This document shows, piece by piece, positions 54,422 through 63,580 of a stretch of 64,000 bases of DNA (the stretch's first letter is position 1; every line of letters starts with the position of its first letter). The stretch lies in the NCBI GenBank assembly GCA_963663675.1, contig OY760498.1, positions 1,240,001-1,304,000 on the forward strand, given 5' to 3'. Both the position numbers and the translations under genes were made by a program. This stretch comes from CAINVV01 sp963663675. Lineage in GTDB: Bacteria; Bacteroidota; Bacteroidia; Bacteroidales; Prolixibacteraceae. The notes below the pieces were generated by a model. It ran no database searches, was not told the origin of the DNA, and saw nothing but the letters and a program-made list of their open reading frames with translations.

Positions 54422-54612
54422 TTTGTAATAGGTTGAATTGTTAAGTTGTTTGGATAATTAAGCCGAAATATATTGAAATATATTGAAATAAATAATAAAA
54501 AATCGAATTATTGGCGGGTTTAGGCTGCAAAATATGCTTTATAAGTGGAATGTTATGTGATTATTTGCGCTGACATTCAGCGATATAACATTTTTATCTG
54601 TGAATCTTTTAC

Positions 54613-55401
54613 TTAATCAATAATGATTTCCCCGGTAAGGTAGGTTTTTGCCTTGCCGGAAATCAGAACCCGGTTACCGGTAAGCTGACAATGCAGAAAA
54701 CCTCCTCTACGGGAGAACTGAATTGCATCGAAGGATAGCTGGTTAAGCCGGTGAGCCCAGAAAGGTGTGAGTGTAGTATGTGCAGAACCGGTTGCAGGAT
54801 CTTCGTTTACGCCTACCGACGGGGCAAAAAACCTGGAGATAAAATCACAATCGTAACCGGCTGCAGTCACGATAATTCCCCTGGCGTGTATTTCTTTTAA
54901 AGCAGAAAAATCCGGTTTTATCTCTTCAATATCCTCCTGGGACCCATAATATAGCAGGTAATCAGTCCTTCCTTTCCATATTTCGAGGGGTTTTTTACCG
55001 ATGGCAGCTACCAGGCCTGCAGGTGGAAGTGCCGGTTCGGGATGATCAACCGGAAAATTAAGTTCGAGCAACGGTTCTTTTTTTGTAACGGTCAGTTGCC
55101 CACTGTGCTTTGAGTGGAAAATAACTTTTTTTTCCGGAAAGTCAAGATGACGGAAAAGAACATGTGCTGAAGCCAATGTAGCATGACCGCACAATTCCAC
55201 TTCAGACAAAGGAGTGAACCACCGAATCTCAATTTCACCTTTTTTATCCACCAGAAATGCAGTTTCAGACAGATTGTTTTCAAATGCAATGTTCTGCAGC
55301 AATTTATCATCGTACCATTGCTCCAGCAGACAAACTGCTGCCGGGTTACCAGAAAAAATCTTTTCAGAAAATGCATCTACGTAAAATACCGGAAGTCTCA
55401 T
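54613..55401 (-). CDS. PhzF family epimerase/isomerase-like protein
   Basis: About 262 residues from ATG 55401 (a TTG six codons earlier is less likely). The two-lobed PhzF/diaminopimelate epimerase-like fold is indicated by VFYVDAFSEKIFSGNPAAVCLL, NLSETAFLVDKKG (catalytic Glu), LCGHATLASAHVLF, and NEDPATGSAHTTLTPFW. It is probably an isomerase of small metabolites; phenazine synthesis is not implied because no other phz genes are present. Confidence 0.9.
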   Translation of the reverse strand: MRLPVFYVDAFSEKIFSGNPAAVCLLEQWYDDKLLQNIAFENNLSETAFLVDKKGEIEIRWFTPLSEVELCGHATLASAHVLFRHLDFPEKKVIFHSKHSGQLTVTKKEPLLELNFPVDHPEPALPPAGLVAAIGKKPLEIWKGRTDYLLYYGSQEDIEEIKPDFSALKEIHARGIIVTAAGYDCDFISRFFAPSVGVNEDPATGSAHTTLTPFWAHRLNQLSFDAIQFSRRGGFLHCQLTGNRVLISGKAKTYLTGEIIID

Positions 55402-55544
55402 GATGTGTAATTTTGTCAACTCTATGGCCAGTTATAATATCAGTAGTGCTAAATTTAGCCATAATATTTTAAACATCCTGCTGACCGGTTAATTCTTCTG
55501 ATTCAAATTAATTTACTTTGCAGGTAATTAAATTAAAATTCGAA

Positions 55545-56305
55545 ATGAGATCCTATATTCTGGAAGAAACCAATTGGAAAACAGTAAAAGAGAGTAGTCC
55601 TGAAGTAGCTATTCTGCCATGGGGTGCCACCGAAGCACACAACTACCATATGCCTTATGGAACAGATAATTACATTGCTGCCAGGCTGGCGGCCGATACC
55701 GCAAAACTGGCTGAGGGAAAAGGTGCCAGTGTGATGGTTCTCCCGGTAATTCCTTTTGGGGTGAATACCGGTCAGCCGGATATCCGGTTGGATATGAATC
55801 TCAGCCCGGGTACCCAATTCCAGATTCTGAAAGACCTCCTTACGGTACTCAACCGCCAGTCAATCCGGAAATTTGTAATTCTGAATGCCCATGGCGGGAA
55901 TGATTTCAAGCAACATATCCGCGAGCTGAATCTTCTTTTTCCGGAGATGCTGCTGACCCAATGCAACTGGTTTAAGATTCCGGGGGTAGAACAATTTTTC
56001 GATGATCTTGGAGAGCATGCCGGTGAAGTCGAGACCAGCCTGATGATGTATCTTTTCCCTGACCTTTTGTTGCCTTTGGACGAAGCCGGCGACGGACATG
56101 CAAAAAAATTCACAATCAGCGCTTTGAACCAGGGGTGGGCCTGGCAGAAAGAAGGTGGAGCCAGGTGACTAACGACACTGGCATAGGTAACCCGGCAAAG
56201 GCGAATGCAGAAAAGGGAAAATTGTTTTACCAGTTCATTACTGAGCAAATAGCCGATTTCATCACAGAGCTTTCAGCATCTGACCTAAATAATCTTTACA
56301 AATAA
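55545..56305 (+). pseudogene. creatininase family amidohydrolase, frameshifted
   Basis: From the ATG at 55545 the frame encodes a creatininase-like protein (PWGATEAHNYHMPYGTDNYIA, ILNAHGGND, GEHAGEVETSLMM metal-site segments) up to about residue 200, where it runs into TGA at 56166-56168. A shift of one base near 56147-56152 restores a coherent end (RWSQVTNDTGIGNPAKANAEKG...DLNNLYK) that stops at 56305, giving the family's usual length of about 253 residues. No slippery heptamer is present. It is either a recent disabling mutation or a sequencing error. Confidence 0.82.
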
Positions 56306-56307
56306 TC

Positions 56308-57099
56308 TTATTTGATCAGAATTCCAATTAGCAAACCTGTGGAAAAGGCCATGTGTGAGTCATTGGTGCCCCCTGTGAAAGCAAAGTGAGTTCCATCATC
56401 CGTGTGGTTGTTGCCTAAAGCATAGCCAACGCCAACATACCAATCCACCAGGAACCTGTCATCAAGGATCCATTGTTTGCCGAAATTCAGCAAAAACGCG
56501 CACATAGTATTGCTTATAGAATTGTTGGTAATTTCTTCTTTGTAAGAATAAGTTGAAAAAGCAATTTCAGGTTTAAAATATCCTCCTTTCAAAATATGGG
56601 CATAATGCATTCCCTTCAAATAGAAATCAGGGCTTTTGATAAATTTGTATCCGCATCTGAGATAAATGCCCTTTGGATCCCGGTAATCATTAATTTCATC
56701 TTCAAATCCTACTCCGATAATCCCAATCCCGGCTTCTATGCTTCTTGCAACTCCCAGGCTTCTTTCAAATGAGAATGAGGTTACATCATTCAGTGGAGAG
56801 AAGAAATTTATTTTGAGCGCATTTTTTCGCTGAATTGCATAATAGGAGGGATCTTTCATGGATTCCCTAAACTTCAGACTCTTTCCGTCAGCAAAAATAA
56901 TTTCGGATACCTTGTCCTTGTCAATGCCAAAAATCAGGTCTGACCGATATCCTTCCATGGAATATTTTACCTCATCATCCCCAATCTCACGGATGAAACA
57001 CCTGATGGTATCTCTGTCTGACTGAATAATCCTGTCCTGGGCGGAAACAGTCAAAATGCGGAGAAGCAAAAATAGTATGACTGCTAATTTTCCTGACAT
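56308..57099 (-). CDS. outer-membrane beta-barrel-like protein of unknown function
   Basis: 263 residues with a signal peptide (about 1-20). An N-terminal small domain (about 25-85, VSEIIFADGKSLKFRE) is followed by alternating strands (SFSFERSLGVARSIEAGIGIIGVGF, WYVGVGYALGNN) and an end in LLIGILIK. It is probably a small outer-membrane barrel. I recognise no specific family. It stops 2 bases after the creatininase remnant. Confidence 0.65.
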   Translation of the reverse strand: MSGKLAVILFLLLRILTVSAQDRIIQSDRDTIRCFIREIGDDEVKYSMEGYRSDLIFGIDKDKVSEIIFADGKSLKFRESMKDPSYYAIQRKNALKINFFSPLNDVTSFSFERSLGVARSIEAGIGIIGVGFEDEINDYRDPKGIYLRCGYKFIKSPDFYLKGMHYAHILKGGYFKPEIAFSTYSYKEEITNNSISNTMCAFLLNFGKQWILDDRFLVDWYVGVGYALGNNHTDDGTHFAFTGGTNDSHMAFSTGLLIGILIK

Positions 57100-57215
57100 G
57101 GTCAGTAACTTAATACCATAAAGTTACATCAGATTTGAGGAAATTGTCATTTTAGAACAAGATTTCCGTTATTCTTTAAAAGACAATTGTATTTCTTGTT
57201 ACCTCCTGAAATTCT

Positions 57216-60194
57216 TTATTTCGTATTTTCCACCCAAATATTAAAATCTTCAAATTTTACCATAGAGGGTTTTTGATCGTTGGATCCGGCAGCGAGTCCG
57301 ATATCAAGCGTTTGAGTCACACCCGCTATATTTCCCGATTCACGGCACAATATCCAGGTTTTCCCGTTGAGGCTGAAGTAGCCTGAAAATTTGTCGCTGT
57401 GCCTTACAAGTTTGAGCCAGACAGGGAAAGGATTATCAACGTTATAGTTCTGGCTCTTGGAATTGTGCATGGATCCGTCGCCAAATTCATCCCATTGAGC
57501 ACCTTTACGCTTAGGCGTTGAAAACATGAGGAAAGAACCGGCGCTGCCTCTACCTGTTTTTTCATCTTTTGCCAGGTTATTTCTCACGAAAATTCCGAAA
57601 CGGAACCAATCACTCACATCTTTTCCCAATTCAATAATTTTTACCGTAGCGACAAAATTTCCTTTTACTGCCTGGGGTAAATAGATGGTGCCGTAAGAGT
57701 CCTCGGCATGAAGGAAATCAGTTCCCCGGGCTGTGATGCTATAACTGTTCTTTTCCACACTGTAATCGTATTGGCATGGTTTTGCTGTCATAGAACAAAA
57801 AGTTTGCAGATCATTCTGGCCGTAACTTATTTTTTTCAGCGGATAAACCCGCACCGAGAGCGGGGGATGGTTACCGATGGTGACATCATGGTTTCCGGCT
57901 TCAGGAAGAAAGCTGAAAATGACTTTCTTTGATTCACCAGCACGGAATGATATGTTCCTTGTTGAAATAATCTTTCCGTCTGTAAAAAGGTTTACTGTTT
58001 GATTTAATGGTTCTTCCAGGGTATTTTTTATATCGGCGCTAACTTTGAGTGAATCACCCAACGGCATTTCTGAAACTTCCGTTTTCAGGTTGCTGCAGAG
58101 AACATGAATAGCTTCTCCTGTTATGTCTATAATTTGTTCCTCCGTATTCCCGATTGCAACGGTATGTTTTCCGGGATTGAAAAACTGATAAGTGAATTCA
58201 GCGGTACGATGGTTTCCGGAAATTACCGGGAAAAGCAGTGTAACAACCGATACTCCGTCCACATAAAGAGGTACCTGAACGTTTCCTGTTGATCCGTTGT
58301 TGAGAACATCGGCAGTAATCTTAATCCTTGAGCCGGTTATTAATCCCTCTGGGGAAAGAATTTTCAGCTGACTGTATTTGTAATCCGGAAGACCTTCAAT
58401 GATTTTCTCGGGTTCAATATCTGGCCTTTCAATCTGTTGATTGCCTGTGTAGATATTGTTTTCAAGATAGGCAGCACATAATTTCATCTCTGCCTGTTTA
58501 AGGCCGTACATGATATTGTTGGTGAGCGACCAGCCGGAAGCCATGTTTTGGAAAAAAAGACCTACATTTTCATTGGTAGCAGCAGGTTTGACATCATGTA
58601 TGAGATTTTCCCTGACAACAGACCCCGGACTTAGTCCATACACAGCAATTGCCCCTTCATCATCACGAGCCATGTTGGTAAAGGAAACGTGGTTGAATTC
58701 GACGGTATGGCTGCCATCACTGGTTTCTTCAACATTTGGCCATGATCCTACCGTTATACCATAGCTGCCTGTGTTGTTAACATAATTGTGTGAAATGGTA
58801 GTGCGAAGTGCGTTGGCTGTCCTGATACCAACCATGGCGGGCCTTAGGTTTGATATTTCATTGCGGGTCACGAGGTTATCACTAACCAGATCAGCCCATT
58901 GGCTGGGAACAGGTGAACCATAAACGGCAATTCCTGATCCGGTTATATTCCTGACCACGTTGTCTGCTATGATATTGTGATAGGATCCTTCTCCGAAAAA
59001 TATTGCGGTCTGACTTACATTTTCAACAGTGTTTCTCAAAACTTCGCAATTTTTCGCATAGGAAAAATCAATTGTACTTTTTCCTCCCGGAAGGGTGGAA
59101 GAAAACGCGAGATCATAGAACCGCAGATTCCGTAGTGGTTTTTCCCGGCTACCTGCAGCCTTGATGATTCCTGCGGTTTTTGGCAAAAGGATTATTGCAT
59201 CATTGGGGTTGTCAATTCCTTTGTCAGGAATGTAAGTCAGCAGTTTTGCTTTTTGATCAAAAAACCACTCTCCGGCACTGTCCAGCAATGAATACATGTT
59301 TTCAATGTAATACTTGGGAGGAACGTTGAGCAGTTCCTCATCAGGATTTTTCAGGTAAGCGATGCGTTTTTTCTCATCTATCTTTACCAGGGAAGAATGA
59401 ATGCCTCCCCACCTGACAATCATGTTAATACGGTTAGATTCAAGGTCCTTCCAGTTTTTAAGATCGCCCTTGTGAAACTTGAAGAAATTCGGGTCTGTCG
59501 GTTGTCCGTCTGTAAAGAAAAATCCTTTATTTGGTATTCTTGCCAAAGTCTGGCGCTTACCATTGGCAAATATTTCTTTCACATCAATCACATTTAGTTG
59601 AACCTGCCACTTGTTGTGGTCCAGTTTCCTCCATTCGGAAATCTTTTCACCACCTGATAATGTTGCTTTTTCACCGGGATAGGAAGCGTAGGTAACATAA
59701 TAATCCTTCAGTTGATGGTATTCAAATGCCCCGGTAGGGAGTTCTGTTTCTATTCGTTCTCCGCCATCTGATTCATTGAATATTAACGGATTGTCTAGTG
59801 AATAAACGCCCTTCCTTATTAGAACAAGTATGTCATTTCCTTTGCCATAAGGGTGCGGGGATCCGATATATCTCTTGTCAAGGGCAGGTTTTTTCGGAAT
59901 ATAGATTTTGCTTTTAAGTGACCTGACAGCCTTTTGAGCCCTACCAATTGTTGCAAAAGGGCCGTCTGTCCCGACTGAATTTGGTTCAGGTAATTTTCCC
60001 GACCAGTTGTCGTTCCCGTTGGTTGAAACGTAAAAGTCAGCTTTGTTACCGGGCAATGTGTAATCTTTCCAGACTTCACCCCTGACTAATCGTCCCTGGG
60101 AAAAAGATTTGTAACTGGTTAAAAGTAAAACGACTGAAAGCATGACCAAAGTGATGCTCACCTGGTGCTTCCTTACAACAGTCGATTGTGGCAT
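57216..60194 (-). CDS. large secreted parallel beta-helix protein
   Basis: About 992 residues from ATG 60194 (the frame runs upstream). A signal peptide (to about residue 34) is followed by the PL6/right-handed beta-helix start ADFYVSTNGNDNWSGKLPEP, a helix with Asn-rich coils (about 350-610: NCEVLRNTVENVS, ITRNEISNLRPAMVGIRTANALR), then two CARDB/Ig-like domains (about 620-790), and a C-terminal concanavalin-like DUF1349 domain (about 790-990, WFRFGIFVRNNLA). Such proteins act on acidic or complex polysaccharides. No SusCD pair is nearby, so the substrate is open. It is a single gene, with the putative ncRNA gene upstream in the same direction. Confidence 0.83.
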   Translation of the reverse strand: MPQSTVVRKHQVSITLVMLSVVLLLTSYKSFSQGRLVRGEVWKDYTLPGNKADFYVSTNGNDNWSGKLPEPNSVGTDGPFATIGRAQKAVRSLKSKIYIPKKPALDKRYIGSPHPYGKGNDILVLIRKGVYSLDNPLIFNESDGGERIETELPTGAFEYHQLKDYYVTYASYPGEKATLSGGEKISEWRKLDHNKWQVQLNVIDVKEIFANGKRQTLARIPNKGFFFTDGQPTDPNFFKFHKGDLKNWKDLESNRINMIVRWGGIHSSLVKIDEKKRIAYLKNPDEELLNVPPKYYIENMYSLLDSAGEWFFDQKAKLLTYIPDKGIDNPNDAIILLPKTAGIIKAAGSREKPLRNLRFYDLAFSSTLPGGKSTIDFSYAKNCEVLRNTVENVSQTAIFFGEGSYHNIIADNVVRNITGSGIAVYGSPVPSQWADLVSDNLVTRNEISNLRPAMVGIRTANALRTTISHNYVNNTGSYGITVGSWPNVEETSDGSHTVEFNHVSFTNMARDDEGAIAVYGLSPGSVVRENLIHDVKPAATNENVGLFFQNMASGWSLTNNIMYGLKQAEMKLCAAYLENNIYTGNQQIERPDIEPEKIIEGLPDYKYSQLKILSPEGLITGSRIKITADVLNNGSTGNVQVPLYVDGVSVVTLLFPVISGNHRTAEFTYQFFNPGKHTVAIGNTEEQIIDITGEAIHVLCSNLKTEVSEMPLGDSLKVSADIKNTLEEPLNQTVNLFTDGKIISTRNISFRAGESKKVIFSFLPEAGNHDVTIGNHPPLSVRVYPLKKISYGQNDLQTFCSMTAKPCQYDYSVEKNSYSITARGTDFLHAEDSYGTIYLPQAVKGNFVATVKIIELGKDVSDWFRFGIFVRNNLAKDEKTGRGSAGSFLMFSTPKRKGAQWDEFGDGSMHNSKSQNYNVDNPFPVWLKLVRHSDKFSGYFSLNGKTWILCRESGNIAGVTQTLDIGLAAGSNDQKPSMVKFEDFNIWVENTK

Positions 60195-60249
60195 AATGTC
60201 AGAAAGTAGTAGTTTATAATAGATTCTGAACAAAAATAGTCAATAAATC

Positions 60250-60302
60250 ACAAAAGGAAAAAGAAAAATACCCTCAAGGTTAGCATAACCTTGAGGGTAT
60301 TT
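60250..60302 (-). terminator. strong intrinsic terminator at the 3' end of the putative ncRNA
   Basis: A perfect 17-bp stem (60266-60282 with 60286-60302) has a 3-base loop. On the minus strand it is followed by a U-rich run (TTTCTTTTTCCTTTT). A second perfect 12-bp hairpin (60317-60328 with 60336-60347) precedes it. Confidence 0.9.
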
Positions 60303-61207
60303 GTATAAAAACACAAATGGGAACAAATCTTTTGAATTTGTTCCCATCCTTCCCTGACAAGCGAACTTGTCGTGGCGCCAGGCTACGGTTATTTCGGCTG
60401 GCCGCTCTGCATTCACGCTGCTTACGCATTGTTTCCTGCTTCCTGACCCTGAACCATCCATTACAACCTTTTACAGCGGTAATTTTTGGCATCCTTTCGG
60501 TTTCCTTTCGGATTCCTTCCGGGAGGGAGCTGTCTGAAGATTATTCAGCGGTTCCTTCTTGCGACGGAGATGCTTACTGGTTACTTTCCTGGTCTTGCGA
60601 CTTCCGATTTCCCCCAAAACTTCACCTGACTTGCGTCATGTTCCGTTTTGCACTTCAAACTTCAACTACCTAAAGAACGCTCAGCGTCTTTTCTTATGTC
60701 GGCCGTACGTTGCTCGTCCGGGCCTTGCGACCCAACCGTACATCTTCGGCTTCCTGCCATTTGTCATCACTTTTGACGGCGATTTCTTCAGGCATCCGTT
60801 CCCTGGTCTCCTTGCGGTTTCCTTTCGCGGAATCTCCTTCAAGGCTTCTTTACAGTTACCTGGAGAGGAGTGGGTGCAATCAGTCGGATAACGAATCAAT
60901 CTTTCAATCAAAACACATCCGGAGTACTTTCCTTCCCTTGCGGGCATTCTCTCTTGCGAGAGAAGATTTCCTTCGAAAACTTTCCGGAACTTGCGAACCT
61001 TTCAATCTTCGACCTTCTTGCTACAACATTCGAAAGAACACTTGGCACCTTTTGGCCGTCCGACCCGCATTGGATTGCTCCTTGCTGGCCTGAACCCCGA
61101 CCCATCCGTGGCGCAGATCTTGCGATCTGTTCGATTTGACTTCAAATTCAGTTAAGAACTTTCGGCCTCTTCCACCATTTTTGGGTGACCCTTTATGGCT
61201 AACCTGA
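60258..61207 (-). ncRNA. candidate large structured noncoding RNA (about 0.95 kb)
   Basis: No convincing protein gene lies here, and the stretch is richer in GC than its surroundings. On the minus strand it shows many short hairpins with tetraloops: CAGATC-GCAA-GATCTG (61114-61129), a 7-bp stem with GCAA (60947-60964), CCC-GCAA-GGG (60935-60944), GGGUC-GCAA-GGCCC (60720-60733, with a G-U pair), GUC-GCAA-GAC (60592-60601), UGAC-GCAA-GUCA (60627-60638), UCC-GAAA-GGA (60503-60512) and GACAAG-UUCG-CUUGUC (60356-60371). G-U pairs make sense only on the minus strand. A promoter and a terminator bracket it. I could not match it to RNase P, tmRNA, 6S RNA or introns. Confidence 0.6.
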
Positions 61208-61212
61208 TAAAT

Positions 61213-61244
61213 CAAATGTAATACAACAGGTACCCGTTTTGCAA
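61213..61244 (-). promoter_or_regulatory. promoter of the putative ncRNA
   Basis: On the minus strand TTG (61242-61244) and TACATTTG (61213-61220) are 21 bases apart, fitting the Bacteroidota -33/-7 consensus. Transcription would start near 61207. Confidence 0.6.
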
Positions 61245-61276
61245 CTATTTTTGATGATTTATACCAACGATGTTTT

Positions 61277-61312
61277 AACATAAGTTATTAACAATTGTTA
61301 ATAACTTATGTT
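61277..61312. repeat. 36-bp perfect palindrome
   Basis: An uninterrupted palindrome of 18-bp arms centred at 61294/61295, AT-rich, between the ncRNA promoter and the lipid kinase gene. It lacks flanking T-runs and has no loop, so it is more like a cruciform or operator than a terminator. Confidence 0.85.
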
Positions 61313-61498
61313 GTATAAATAATTGATTTATAGTTGTATATAATATTTTGTCCAGTTGCATGTAATTTGAGCAAATTCAAATTTTTCATTACCTGATAAA
61401 AAAACGTAATTTTATTTTCATAAAAATTATTACTTGGACTGCGTAAATTATCTTTGCAGTCAAATAGACTGATATTTCCTGGCACATAAATAGCTTAT

Positions 61499-62419
61499 AT
61501 GGACCTGATGCAGGGTGAAATAACGGAAGGGAAATCTTCGAAGAAGGTGAAAAAAATGCGATACCTTTTTTTGCTGAATCCAATAGCCGGTGTTGGTGAG
61601 AGAAGAAATTTTCTCCAAATGATAGAAAGTGCATGCCGAAAAAAGGATGTTGAATGCAAGATTCTGTTTACAAGGAGTCCGGGCGATGCCAGAAAAATTA
61701 TCTGGAAGAGGCTGGAAAAGTTCGACATATTTGTCGCAGTAGGAGGTGATGGCACCATGAATGAGGTGGGATCCGCGCTTGCCGGTACCGGTGCAGCCAT
61801 GGGTCTGATACCGGCAGGATCCGGAAATGCAATGGGACGTGAGCTCGGAATATCCATGAAGCCGGAGAAAGCCCTAAATCAACTGTTAAACGGGCATGTC
61901 ATTCAAATAGATACTGGATTGGTGAATGGCCGCAGATTTATGAACGTTTGCGGTTTGGGTTTTGATGATCACGTTGCACGTTGTTTTGCCAAATCGATCA
62001 ATCGGGGAAAGCTTCCATATATCAAAGCGGTAATGAAAGAATTTTTCAGTTATGATGCTGAAATTTACGATATTGAATGTGATGGGATAGAAACAACTCA
62101 CGAAGCTTTTGTGGTGACATTGGCTAATACCTCCCAATATGGAAACAATGCTTTCATCGCACCGGGGGCAAGTATCAGTGACGGAGTCCTGAATTTTTGC
62201 GTTATTAAGCCTTTTGGCTTTTTCACAGCACTGGTACTTGGCATAAGGTTGTTTGGCAAAACCTTGGATCATTCAAGACTATATTCCACCTTTAATACAA
62301 AAAGAGTGACTATTCGGGGCAAAAACCTGAATTTTCATGTCGACGGTGAACCGGTCACCAACACTGAACCCCTTGAAATAACCATAGATCCGTTGTCGTT
62401 AAATATTGTTGCACCGTAA
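61499..62419 (+). CDS. diacylglycerol kinase family lipid kinase (YegS/BmrU-like)
   Basis: 306 residues, or 287 from an internal ATG at 61556, which fits the family start MRYLFLLNPIAGVGERR better. The NAD-kinase-like fold shows VAVGGDGTMNEV (residues about 82-93) and LIPAGSGNAMGRELGI, followed by a beta-sandwich C-terminal domain (PLEITIDPLSL). It phosphorylates a lipid such as diacylglycerol or a sphingoid base. TATCTTTG at 61449-61456 is a likely -7 box. The gene stops directly before the convergent sigma-54 activator gene. Confidence 0.9.
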   Translation: MDLMQGEITEGKSSKKVKKMRYLFLLNPIAGVGERRNFLQMIESACRKKDVECKILFTRSPGDARKIIWKRLEKFDIFVAVGGDGTMNEVGSALAGTGAAMGLIPAGSGNAMGRELGISMKPEKALNQLLNGHVIQIDTGLVNGRRFMNVCGLGFDDHVARCFAKSINRGKLPYIKAVMKEFFSYDAEIYDIECDGIETTHEAFVVTLANTSQYGNNAFIAPGASISDGVLNFCVIKPFGFFTALVLGIRLFGKTLDHSRLYSTFNTKRVTIRGKNLNFHVDGEPVTNTEPLEITIDPLSLNIVAP

Positions 62420-63580
62420 TTACATTTCGCCCACAAAGTTCAGGATATCTTCGTCTGTGATCGTTTTTCCGCCTAAAATGATCAAACGCTCTATCACATT
62501 ACGGAACTCACGGATATTACCACTCCAGGTACGCCCGGCCAGCATAACAAGCGCAGATTCAGTAATCTCCTTCAATGGCTGACCATATTCATTGCACAGT
62601 TGCTCAATGAAATAGTGTGCCAGTTCAGGAATGTCATCCTTGCGCTGATCGAGTGAAGGAACATGAATCAGGATCACGCTTAGCCTGTGGTAGAGATCTT
62701 CCCTGAAATTGCCGATCCGTATCTCTTCCTGCAACTCCTTGTTGGTAGCAGCGATAACCCGCACATTTACCTCGATTGGTTTGTCACTGCCTACCCGGGT
62801 AATTATATTATCCTGCAGTGCCCTGAGTACCTTGGCCTGAGCTGATAGACTCATGTCTCCAATTTCGTCCAGAAAGAGTGTCCCGCCATCTGCCTGCTCA
62901 AATTTCCCTTTCCTTTGTTTTATGGCAGAGGTAAATGCACCTTTTTCGTGTCCAAACAATTCACTTTCAATGAGTTCTGATGGAATTGCGGCGCAATTTA
63001 CTTCTACAAAAGTGTTTTCTGCGCGGGGGGAATATTCATGCAATCTGCGGGCGACCAATTCCTTACCTGTGCCATTTGCTCCTGTAATCAGAACCCTGGC
63101 CTCAGTCGGAGCAACCCTGTCGCACATCTCCAGTACTTTTCTGATGGATGCCGACTGACCTATAATCTCAAATTTTTTGCTGACTTTCTGTTTTAAAATC
63201 TTCGTCTCTTTGACCAGGGCATTTTTATCGCTTGCATTCCTGAGGGTAATAAGGAGCCGGTTAAGGTCAATAGGTTTTTCTATGAAATCGAAAGCTCCTT
63301 TCTTAATGGCTTCAACCGCAGTGTCAATGGTTCCGTGTCCTGATATCATTACCACTGTGGATTCAGGTTTACTCTGCATAATCTGATCCAATGCTTCAAT
63401 CCCGTCCATATCCGGCATCTTAATGTCACACAGGATAATATCAAAATCGGTTGATTTAACCATTCCGGCTCCGATCAGGCCATTTTCGGCCGTCTCAACC
63501 TGGTATCCTTCAAAACCCAGGATATCTTTCAGCGTGTTCCTGATACTCTTTTCGTCATCTATCACAAGAATTTTCAGCAT
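62420..63580 (-). CDS. sigma-54-dependent response regulator lacking a DNA-binding domain
   Basis: 386 residues: a receiver domain (1-120, phospho-accepting Asp52 in DIILCDIKMPDMDG), and an AAA+ sigma-54 interaction domain (about 137-375) with Walker A GANGTGKE (167-174), the GAFTSA loop (214-219) and Walker B ADGGTLFLDEIGD. The usual Fis-type HTH of about 60-80 residues is missing; the protein ends in TDEDILNFVGEM just after the AAA+ domain. It may activate RpoN from solution, or pair with another protein. The partner histidine kinase is not in the window. It overlaps the next gene by 7 bases. Confidence 0.93.
   Translation of the reverse strand: MLKILVIDDEKSIRNTLKDILGFEGYQVETAENGLIGAGMVKSTDFDIILCDIKMPDMDGIEALDQIMQSKPESTVVMISGHGTIDTAVEAIKKGAFDFIEKPIDLNRLLITLRNASDKNALVKETKILKQKVSKKFEIIGQSASIRKVLEMCDRVAPTEARVLITGANGTGKELVARRLHEYSPRAENTFVEVNCAAIPSELIESELFGHEKGAFTSAIKQRKGKFEQADGGTLFLDEIGDMSLSAQAKVLRALQDNIITRVGSDKPIEVNVRVIAATNKELQEEIRIGNFREDLYHRLSVILIHVPSLDQRKDDIPELAHYFIEQLCNEYGQPLKEITESALVMLAGRTWSGNIREFRNVIERLIILGGKTITDEDILNFVGEM

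Noticed and set aside
54465..54490. 10-bp tandem repeat TATTGAAATA (2.6 copies)
   Set aside because: Short, AT-rich and in an ordinary promoter gap; not distinguishable from simple sequence.
56141..56168. Programmed ribosomal frameshift in the creatininase-like gene
   Set aside because: No slippery heptamer or downstream stimulatory hairpin is visible, and the family is not known to use frameshifting.
60258..61207. RNase P RNA, tmRNA, or group I/II intron
   Set aside because: I could not find the RNase P core motifs, a tmRNA tag frame and CCA end, or an intron domain V; the GGAAAGTACTCCGG stretch is only a weak resemblance to the RNase P P4 region.
60240..61281. Several open frames of 65-127 codons on both strands
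   Set aside because: They overlap each other in all frames, none resembles a protein, and the hairpin pattern, promoter and terminator point to an RNA gene.
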